From NCBI GenBank assembly GCA_004376305.1, contig SOKD01000148.1, forward strand, positions 1-5,777: a stretch of DNA of 5,777 nt, written 5' to 3'. Shown piece by piece: positions 1 through 4,841 of this stretch. A model generated the notes under the pieces. The model did no database searches, was not told where the DNA came from, and saw nothing but the letters and a program-made list of their open reading frames with translations. Position numbers and translations under genes: made by a program. The stretch comes from Candidatus Cloacimonadota bacterium. Its GTDB lineage: Bacteria; Hydrothermota; E44-bin80. Positions within the stretch are counted from its first letter, which is position 1. Every line of letters starts with the position of its first letter.

Positions 1-316
1 AAGAGCCCTTGTTGATATTGGTTATGAAATATTTTCCGCTCAAAATGCTCAAGAAGCAGAAGAAATATTCAAAGGAGAAAGAGGAAAATTCAATATACTC
101 TTCTCTGATGTTATGCTCCCGGACAAAAGTGGTTTTTATCTTGCAGAACAATTTCTCTCGCTGAGACCAGAACTAAAAGTCATATTGACAAGTGGTTATG
201 TCGGTAATGAATCACAAAGGGCAATCATCCGAGAAAAAGGTTATCATTATATCGAGAAACCATATGTACTATCCGATTTGCTTCAGGTGCTGAGCGATGT
301 TATTAAATCAAGCTAA
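1..316 (+). CDS. C-terminal receiver domain, probably the tail of a hybrid sensor histidine kinase (5' truncated)
   Basis: The frame is open from base 2 to the TAA at 314-316 and gives 104 residues with no start, so the gene begins upstream of the window. The sequence is a response-regulator receiver domain missing its first beta strand and acidic pocket. The phospho-acceptor is the Asp in FSDVMLP (residue 36 of the visible part, bases 107-109), the conserved Thr lies in ILTSGY (residue 63), and the conserved Lys lies in EKPY (residue 86). The wording 'SDVMLPDKSG...LTSGY...EKPY' is typical of receivers fused to the C-terminus of PAS-containing hybrid histidine kinases, and the protein ends about 16 residues after the EKPY motif with no output domain. 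A free-standing receiver protein is the alternative. The receiver call is firm; the hybrid kinase is inferred from subfamily resemblance. It runs convergently toward the kinase gene at 549-2126. Confidence 0.85.
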   Translation, partial: RALVDIGYEIFSAQNAQEAEEIFKGERGKFNILFSDVMLPDKSGFYLAEQFLSLRPELKVILTSGYVGNESQRAIIREKGYHYIEKPYVLSDLLQVLSDVIKSS

Positions 317-347
317 TGTTACGTCACGCAAATAGCCTGACAATAAT

Positions 348-488
348 TGTCATTCTGAGGGCTTCGTAAGAAGTCCGAAGAATCTCGGTTTTATCTATGT
401 CAGAGATTCTTCCAGGGTCAATAGAGAAAGGATTACTCAGAATGACACCTTTTTCGTATCTGTCCTCAAGAGAAGCGAAGGAATGACA
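348..488. repeat. Nested palindromic intergenic repeat element
   Basis: A perfect 12-bp inverted repeat, TGTCATTCTGAG (348-359) and CTCAGAATGACA (436-447), bounds a 100-bp unit. Inside it are a second perfect 10-bp inverted repeat, GAAGAATCTC (377-386) and GAGATTCTTC (403-412), and a local hairpin at 360-376 whose arms GGCTTC and GAAGTCC (one bulged T) enclose a GTAA loop. A further degenerate half-copy follows at 461-488 and ends in GAATGACA, the complement of the element's own TGTCATTC end, so the whole block may be 348-488. It fills most of the 232-bp gap between two convergent genes. Intergenic repeats beginning TGTCATTCTGAG and containing GAAGAATCTC are familiar to me from several uncultured bacterial lineages, where they are multicopy. 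Copy number here cannot be judged from one window. It could be a non-autonomous mobile element or act as a bidirectional transcription stop, but no clear T-run is present. Confidence 0.75.
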
Positions 489-548
489 GTAAAGATAATC
501 AAGATACATTACACTAGTTATATATGCTTATCTGATAAACTCTGATCA

Positions 549-2126
549 TTACAAGCATGCAGTTTCTTTTTGTTTGGTAAATGAAATCCGGACAATTGTC
601 CCTTTTCCCTCCTTGCTCTTTATCGTAATACGCGCATTATTCTTCTCAAGGAGATACTTTGCCAACCACAAACCAATGCCAAGTCCACTCGATGTCTCTT
701 TCAATGAATCCGAGAAACGTCTGAATCTCTGGAATAAAAACTCAATATTCTCCGGCAAAATGCCATTCCCTTGATCTGCTATAGAGAGATGTACAAAATT
801 ACTATCATCAATAACTTTTATTCGAATCCTGCTCCCTGATTTTGAGTACTGAATTGCATTTTTAACAATTTCTATCAGAACCTTTGTAAGATGTTGTTCA
901 TCTGCATCTATGTAAATTTTGGAATTCGGCAGGGACAATCGAAATCTGTGCTCAGAGAATCTCTCCCTAAATTCATTGATAATTCTCTTCAGATAATCAT
1001 TTAACTGAATCCTTCTAAAATGAACATCCCATTCATCTTTCTCAGCCTTAAGATAATCCAAAAATATTCGAATTCTACTCTTCAGTATCTCAACATTATT
1101 GTAAACAATATCCACATACTTACCATTGCCGTTTGAATCCTGTTTTAGTAATTGAATCCCTGCCTGAATTGCGGTAAGAGGGGTATTTAATTCATGTGAA
1201 AGATTGGTAACGAGGTCAGAATTTAAGATAACCTCTCTTTTAATCTCTTCCTGGTTCAATGCGCTTTTCATATTCTTTACAACAATTACAAGTCCCTTAC
1301 TATCTCCATCAGTTTGGAGTACTGCGGCATCGATCGCAACCGGAATTCCTCGTTTTTCATTTCCCCTTAGGTAACAAAATAAATCACGTGCTTTTCCATT
1401 TTTTCTACAGCCTTTTGTTATGTTCTTGATGGTATCCTCTGATCCAACAAGTGCTGAAACGTTCTTTCCAATAATTTCCTTTCTGCTTAAAGAAACGATC
1501 TTGAGGAAACTACTGTTGCAGCTGACAATATGATTATTTGAATCTATTGATATCACCCCGTCTGTTAGACTCTCCAGAAGCACTTTTTGATACCCTTCAA
1601 GGTTTCTCACCTTTTTCTCTAAAACTCTGAGATTTCTGTATAATTCTATATTTTCTATTACAACTGAAGCAATTGAAGCGTAGGAAAGAACAACTCCTAT
1701 GTCTTCTTGAGAAAATCTCCCGCTTGTTTTGTTGAGGAGTTCAAAAATCCCCACTACTTTATCCCCTACTTTCAAAGGTACAGCCAGAATTGATTTTGTG
1801 GCATATCCTGTTGATTTGTCAAATTTCACACAAAATCTTTTATCGCCTTCAGTATTATTTACTACAAGCGGTTCCCCCTTCTGAAACACCCATCCAGCAA
1901 TCCCTTCATGTGGATCAACGGAAAGTTTTTTTATCTCCGTACTTTTTCCACCTTCAATGACCTTAAATTCGAGCCTTTCAGTTTTTTCATTAAACATAAG
2001 AATAGAACCAGCTTCGCAGCCAATTTTCTTCTTAACTTCAATAAGTATTTCTTCAAGGAAGAAAGGCAGTTTGAGCGCTTCCCCGGCTTTTTTAAAATCA
2101 ATCGGATAGTCTGTATCAGTTAACAT
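549..2126 (-). CDS. Soluble GAF-PAS sensor histidine kinase
   Basis: A complete 525-residue cytoplasmic histidine kinase with no membrane segment or signal peptide. Domains in order are GAF (about 25-160), a short helical linker likely to be coiled coil (160-185), PAS (about 178-288), HisKA dimerisation/phosphoacceptor (about 300-362) and HATPase_c (about 405-516). The phospho-accepting His311 lies in LSHELNTPL; the following Glu312 and Thr315 form the ExxT pattern linked to phosphatase activity in HisKA kinases. ATP-binding signatures are the N box around Asn423 (EIVKNAIQYS), the G1 box DQGNG (451-455), the F box (FQRF, 465-468) and the G2 box GLGIGL (481-486). All catalytic residues are present. 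The ATG overlaps the upstream receiver gene by 11 bp in another frame, with AAGGAG about 11 nt upstream, so translation is probably coupled to the receiver. The nearest later Met (residue 44) would cut into the GAF domain. The ligand of the GAF/PAS domains is unknown. Transcription probably comes from the sigma-54 promoter at 2527-2512. Confidence 0.93.
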   Translation of the reverse strand: MLTDTDYPIDFKKAGEALKLPFFLEEILIEVKKKIGCEAGSILMFNEKTERLEFKVIEGGKSTEIKKLSVDPHEGIAGWVFQKGEPLVVNNTEGDKRFCVKFDKSTGYATKSILAVPLKVGDKVVGIFELLNKTSGRFSQEDIGVVLSYASIASVVIENIELYRNLRVLEKKVRNLEGYQKVLLESLTDGVISIDSNNHIVSCNSSFLKIVSLSRKEIIGKNVSALVGSEDTIKNITKGCRKNGKARDLFCYLRGNEKRGIPVAIDAAVLQTDGDSKGLVIVVKNMKSALNQEEIKREVILNSDLVTNLSHELNTPLTAIQAGIQLLKQDSNGNGKYVDIVYNNVEILKSRIRIFLDYLKAEKDEWDVHFRRIQLNDYLKRIINEFRERFSEHRFRLSLPNSKIYIDADEQHLTKVLIEIVKNAIQYSKSGSRIRIKVIDDSNFVHLSIADQGNGILPENIEFLFQRFRRFSDSLKETSSGLGIGLWLAKYLLEKNNARITIKSKEGKGTIVRISFTKQKETACL

Positions 2127-2484
2127 TCCTTGACATACTCCTTCTCACTGAAGCACTGAGCAATTTTACATCAACAGGCTTAACAAGATAATCAGAGATA
2201 CCGTATGATTTGATGATAAAATCATCCTTCATCCCCTCAAATGCTGAGCAGATTATTATCGGGACATTGTCTCCTCTCTCCCTCAATCGTCTGAGTATTT
2301 CAAGACCATGAATGCCAGGCATCTTAATATCAAGTATCAAAAGATTGAAATTATCATGGTAGATGAGCTGCAGTGCTTTGGTCCCTGTAGATGCCGTTAA
2401 GACTTCATAACCATCCATTTTAAGCATCTCAGCGAAAAGAAATCGAATGTTCGAATCATCATCAACAATTAGAACTTTTTTCAT
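2116..2484 (-). CDS. Stand-alone receiver (CheY/Spo0F-type) response regulator
   Basis: This 122-residue protein is a single receiver domain with no DNA-binding or enzymatic output. The acidic pocket is Asp8-Asp10 in LIVDDD, the phospho-acceptor is Asp52 in ILDIKMPG, the switch Ser80 is in IIICSAF, and Lys102 is in LVKPV, preceded by the aromatic Tyr99. Everything needed for phosphorylation is present. It is the first gene of a two-gene operon; its 3' end overlaps the start of the histidine kinase by 11 bp, so that kinase is its most likely phosphodonor. With no output domain it may act by protein contact or as a phosphorelay intermediate, which is inference. The start codon follows a strong Shine-Dalgarno (AAGGAGG, 4 nt before the ATG), and the predicted sigma-54 transcript begins only 17 nt upstream. 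Confidence 0.93.
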   Translation of the reverse strand: MKKVLIVDDDSNIRFLFAEMLKMDGYEVLTASTGTKALQLIYHDNFNLLILDIKMPGIHGLEILRRLRERGDNVPIIICSAFEGMKDDFIIKSYGISDYLVKPVDVKLLSASVRRSMSRNVN

Positions 2485-2487
2485 CTT

Positions 2488-2495
2488 TCCTCCTT
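2488..2495 (-). promoter_or_regulatory. Strong ribosome binding site of the receiver gene
   Basis: On the minus strand AAGGAGG ends 4 nt before the ATG at 2484. It lies inside the predicted 17-nt leader of the sigma-54 transcript and fixes the start of the receiver protein. Confidence 0.8.
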
Positions 2496-2511
2496 TTTGC
2501 TTTATTAATAC

Positions 2512-2527
2512 AGCAAAAACCGTGCCA
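2512..2527 (-). promoter_or_regulatory. Sigma-54 (-24/-12) promoter of the receiver/kinase operon
   Basis: Read on the minus strand from 2527 to 2512 the sequence is TGGCACG, then GTTT, then TTGCT. This is an exact match to the sigma-54 consensus TGGCACG-N4-TTGCW, with the invariant GG and GC 12 bp apart. Placing the GC at -13/-12 predicts transcription from about base 2501 (an A on the minus strand), giving a 17-nt leader that carries the Shine-Dalgarno of the receiver gene. A sigma-54 promoter needs an AAA+ activator bound upstream, and the gene diverging from the same intergenic region encodes one with an intact GAFTGA loop. That this particular activator drives the promoter is inference from adjacency. 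Confidence 0.9.
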
Positions 2528-2612
2528 GAAAATAAGTTCTTATTCTTATTAGATTTATGAAAAGTTGTTCAACACTCTATGTCAAAAAACAAAACAATGT
2601 GCACGGTTTGCT
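2512..2612. repeat. Inverted, shortened copy of the sigma-54 promoter core in the divergent region
   Basis: GCACGGTTTTTGCT on the minus strand (2525-2512) is mirrored by GCACGGTTTGCT on the plus strand (2601-2612), identical except for two missing T. The pair forms an inverted repeat with a spacer of about 75 bp. The plus copy faces the activator gene, but its GG/GC spacing is wrong for sigma-54, so it should not be a normal -24/-12 promoter. It could be a decayed promoter, a protein-binding site or coincidence. Confidence 0.45.
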
Positions 2613-2618
2613 AACAAG

Positions 2619-2626
2619 ACAGAATG
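2619..2626 (-). promoter_or_regulatory. Candidate upstream activator site (CATTCTGT) for the receiver/kinase promoter
   Basis: CATTCTGT on the minus strand lies at -125 to -118 relative to the predicted start at 2501, within the usual range for sigma-54 activator sites. The same octamer occurs in the same orientation at -123 to -116 of the other sigma-54 promoter (4189-4196). It abuts an imperfect 14-bp palindrome, GAGAAGCACTTTTC (2626-2639). Assignment rests on shared sequence and position only. Confidence 0.35.
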
Positions 2627-2665
2627 AGAAGCACTTTTCCAACAGCGCTATTCATGACTTTTGAC

Positions 2666-2693
2666 TTGACAATAGCCTCAAAATCTGCTTAAT
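2666..2693 (+). promoter_or_regulatory. Possible sigma-70-type promoter for the sigma-54 activator gene
   Basis: A perfect TTGACA (2666-2671) is followed after 16 bp by CTTAAT (2688-2693), a 4/6 match to TATAAT. Initiation would fall near 2700, practically at the GTG start codon (2703), so the transcript would be leaderless or nearly so. This agrees with the absence of a Shine-Dalgarno before that codon. The -10 match is weak and another promoter is possible. Confidence 0.35.
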
Positions 2694-2702
2694 TGAGTTA
2701 CG

Positions 2703-4079
2703 GTGCCAAAAAGAAAAAATGTTGAAGAAGAGGCTTTTTCTATCCTTGTGGTTGACGATGAGGAATATATCCGCGATAGTTTCTCAAAACTCATAGCATT
2801 TCGCGGGTATACACCATACACTGCTGAAAATGGAAAGAAGGCTCTTAGCATTCTGAGCAGGAAAAGTGTTGATGTTGTTATCACCGATATCCAAATGCCA
2901 GAGATGGATGGAATGGAATTGCTTAAAGTAATGAAGAACAAATTTCCAAACACAGATGTCATCGTTATTACCGGATATGGTTCAATCGATGGTGCAGTTG
3001 ATGCAATGAAACATGGCGCTACCGATTACATTGTTAAACCATTTAGTCTCGATGAAATGCTCCTTAAGGTTGCCGATGTGTTCAAGAACAAGAAGAAAAC
3101 CATTGAACTGAAAAAAGTGTCTGTTAGACCATCTCAAATTCCTGCTGTCATTACCGTAACGGATTCCATAAGGGAAGTACTTGAAGAAGTAGACGTTATT
3201 GCACCAATAAATGTAACGGTTCTCATTACCGGGGAAACGGGTGTTGGCAAAGATGTGATTGCTCGATTAATTCACAGAAAAAGCAATCGCAGCAATAAAC
3301 CATTTATCCGAATGAATTGTGTGGAATTAAATGAGGGTATCATCGAAAGTGAACTCTTTGGGCATGAAAAAGGCGCTTTCACTGGTGCTGTGACACAGAA
3401 GAAAGGAAGACTTGAATTAGCTAACGGAGGAACTTTATTCTTAGATGAGGTGGGAGATATTCCAATGAGCACTCAAAAAAAGCTGCTTCGCGTGCTTGAG
3501 CATAAAGAGTTTGAGCGTGTTGGGGGAACTCAAACAATATCCATTGATGTTCGAATCATTGCAGCCACAAACAAAATTCTCTCGCAGGCTGTGAAGAAAA
3601 AAGAATTTCGAAAGGATCTCTATTTCCGGCTCAACACGGTTATTATTACTATACCGCCGCTCCGCGAGCGAAAGGAAGACATTATACCTCTTGCTCAGCA
3701 TTTTCTGGAAAGATTCCTGGAACATAAAAAGGAACTTACCTTTACAAAAGAAATTGAGGATATGCTTCGTTCATATAACTGGCCTGGTAATGTTCGCGAG
3801 TTGAAGAGTACTATTCAAAGAGCTGTTATTTTCTCAAAAGGAAAAAATATTAAGCCAGAAAAACTATTCGGAGAGAAGGATTCCCTTTGCGAAATTGAAG
3901 GTGCATTCACCATAGAATGTCCTTCCCTTACACTCAACGATGTGGAGAAATCACTCTTGCTCAAGGTACTCAATAATGCAAAATGGAACATCCAGCAGTC
4001 ATCTCGAGTACTCAAGATAAGCAGAACCACCTTATATGAAAAGATCAAGAAATACAGGCTTGAAACTCTCAAAGACTAA
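2703..4079 (+). CDS. NtrC-family sigma-54-dependent response regulator
   Basis: A complete 458-residue activator that would bind upstream of -24/-12 promoters and use ATP hydrolysis to open the sigma-54 RNA polymerase complex. Domains: receiver (about 12-128) with Asp18/Asp19, phospho-acceptor Asp62 in ITDIQMP, Thr90 and Lys112; AAA+ domain (about 146-375) with Walker A GETGVGKD (177-184), an intact sigma-54-contacting GAFTGA loop (224-229), Walker B TLFLDE (244-249), arginine-finger region [10 protein letters not shown] (302-311) and sensor [10 protein letters not shown] (360-367); and a C-terminal Fis-type helix-turn-helix (about 412-455). The start is GTG, the first possible start after an in-frame TGA at 2694-2696; no ATG occurs before the receiver core, and no good Shine-Dalgarno precedes it. 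It diverges from a sigma-54-promoted operon and lies upstream of a second, so it is the likely activator of both. The membrane kinase at 4842 is a plausible partner. The exact subfamily (NtrC, PilR, ZraR or other) is not resolved. Confidence 0.96.
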   Translation: MPKRKNVEEEAFSILVVDDEEYIRDSFSKLIAFRGYTPYTAENGKKALSILSRKSVDVVITDIQMPEMDGMELLKVMKNKFPNTDVIVITGYGSIDGAVDAMKHGATDYIVKPFSLDEMLLKVADVFKNKKKTIELKKVSVRPSQIPAVITVTDSIREVLEEVDVIAPINVTVLITGETGVGKDVIARLIHRKSNRSNKPFIRMNCVELNEGIIESELFGHEKGAFTGAVTQKKGRLELANGGTLFLDEVGDIPMSTQKKLLRVLEHKEFERVGGTQTISIDVRIIAATNKILSQAVKKKEFRKDLYFRLNTVIITIPPLRERKEDIIPLAQHFLERFLEHKKELTFTKEIEDMLRSYNWPGNVRELKSTIQRAVIFSKGKNIKPEKLFGEKDSLCEIEGAFTIECPSLTLNDVEKSLLLKVLNNAKWNIQQSSRVLKISRTTLYEKIKKYRLETLKD

Positions 4080-4285
4080 ATAATAGAATTTTGTTGGAAT
4101 AGAAATACCCATAATTTAAAAACCAAGAGTTTATATCACTATTAATAGAGAGAAATAAAAGCAATAACTCCTCTTTCACCAAACTGAACATTCTGTTTCA
4201 TTTTTGGACATTTGCTCTCGCAAGCACGTATTTCTCGGTAGATGATAAGTGATAGGATATTGATACTTAGCTTACTCCTGATTCG
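4080..4285. other. Non-coding stretch between the activator gene and the next sigma-54 promoter
   Basis: These 206 bp are AT-rich, with no convincing gene on either strand. I see no hairpin with a T-run that would end the activator transcript. The stretch contains the candidate activator site near 4185-4200 and a weak palindrome, TTGC-TCTC-GCAA (4212-4223), centred about 95 bp upstream of the predicted sigma-54 start. Its likely role is the upstream control region of the small gene at 4337. Confidence 0.5.
4185..4200 (+). promoter_or_regulatory. Candidate upstream activator site for the small gene's sigma-54 promoter
   Basis: The octamer CATTCTGT (4189-4196) lies at -123 to -116 from the predicted start at 4312 and is shared with the other sigma-54 control region at almost the same distance. 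Here it sits within short dyads, AACA-TTC-TGTT (4187-4197) and TGAA...TTCA (4185-4200), as expected for a dimeric Fis-type regulator. The evidence is positional and compositional only. Confidence 0.35.
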
Positions 4286-4301
4286 TGGCATGGTTCTTGC
4301 A
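4286..4301 (+). promoter_or_regulatory. Sigma-54 (-24/-12) promoter of the small gene and membrane kinase
   Basis: TGGCATG, then GTTC, then TTGCA matches the sigma-54 consensus TGGCACG-N4-TTGCW with one mismatch (T for C in the sixth position); the invariant GG and GC are 12 bp apart. The predicted start is A4312, giving a 25-nt leader that contains the AAGGAGG ribosome site of the gene at 4337. The position just downstream of an NtrC-family gene supports function. Confidence 0.85.
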
Positions 4302-4325
4302 CCTTTTCTATAGTGAAAATGAAAC

Positions 4326-4332
4326 AAGGAGG
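4326..4332 (+). promoter_or_regulatory. Ribosome binding site that decides the start of the small gene
   Basis: AAGGAGG ends 4 nt before ATG4337. An in-frame GTG at 4313 lies within one base of the predicted sigma-54 start site and would have no ribosome site on that transcript, so 4337 is preferred. Confidence 0.85.
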
Positions 4333-4336
4333 AACT

Positions 4337-4816
4337 ATGAAATCGGGACGAATGGTATCAAAAGAGACATTGCTTGATTTTGGAACCATCAAGAAGGATG
4401 CTTGCCTTGAATCAAATGAAAAGATCAAGGATATTACACTTACCGTCTTCAGCAACACTGAGTGGATATTACTGGCAAAGCCAAATAGTGGCAATTCATT
4501 CTTCAACAGTTTGTTCAAAGATGATTCATCTCCAGTGAGCTATTCTGTCAAAACAAAAGGCTACCATACGAACAATCGATTCTATCCCTTTATTCAGGAC
4601 GATTACATAATCATCGCATCAGGAGAAAAAACATCAAACGAAGGCTTGGAACTGCAAATTTCATTACGCTTAAATGGCTTGCAGTCAATAAAAAATGGTA
4701 GTCATTCTACGAACATTGATTTTATTCTCCTCACCAAGGACAGATACGTACAGAAAATGGATTCTATCGACAATCCCTATTGTTCAACTGAAAGATTGGC
4801 AAAAACACATGTTTGA
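4337..4816 (+). CDS. Small sigma-54-controlled protein of unknown function, beta-sandwich-like, no signal peptide
   Basis: I do not recognise a named family. The 159-residue product has alternating hydrophobic strands: LDFGTI (13-18), DITLTVFSNTEWILLA (32-47), LELQISLRLN (104-113) and NIDFILL (126-132). The order 'DFGTI - ITLTVFSNTEWIL - long variable loop - LxLxISLRLN - G..STNIDFxL' resembles the all-beta, immunoglobulin-like domains found in exported and surface proteins, from memory and without a search. Unlike those, the N-terminus (MKSGRMVSKE) has no hydrophobic export signal, and neither does the in-frame extension back to the stop at 4268-4270. The C-terminal 25 residues look unstructured and contain a single Cys (149); no lipobox or transmembrane segment is visible. 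It is the first gene after the sigma-54 promoter and is followed after 25 nt by the membrane kinase, so the two are probably cotranscribed. A structural, sensory-accessory or regulatory role is possible; none is shown. Confidence 0.85.
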   Translation: MKSGRMVSKETLLDFGTIKKDACLESNEKIKDITLTVFSNTEWILLAKPNSGNSFFNSLFKDDSSPVSYSVKTKGYHTNNRFYPFIQDDYIIIASGEKTSNEGLELQISLRLNGLQSIKNGSHSTNIDFILLTKDRYVQKMDSIDNPYCSTERLAKTHV

Positions 4817-4841
4817 GGACACGTAAGGGAGTATAGATATC

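Noticed and set aside
324..509. 61-codon minus-strand reading frame
   Set aside because: It lies wholly over the palindromic repeat and has no family resemblance.
528..538. TTATC-T-GATAA palindrome after the soluble kinase gene as a terminator
   Set aside because: A one-base loop and no following T-run make it an unlikely terminator; it is short enough to be chance.
3246..3263. TGGCAAAG...ATTGC within the activator gene as a sigma-54 site
   Set aside because: The spacing is wrong, and it encodes the Walker A region.
4130..4170. GAGTT...AACTC inverted repeat as the terminator of the activator gene
   Set aside because: Only five paired bases, a loop of about 30 bases and no T-run.
4212..4223. 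TTGC-TCTC-GCAA palindrome as an activator site
   Set aside because: Four-base arms are too short to claim, and no exact counterpart is found upstream of the other sigma-54 promoter.
4313..4336. GTG at 4313 as an earlier start of the small gene (167 residues)
   Set aside because: It lies one base from the predicted sigma-54 start site and has no ribosome site, whereas ATG4337 follows AAGGAGG at good spacing.
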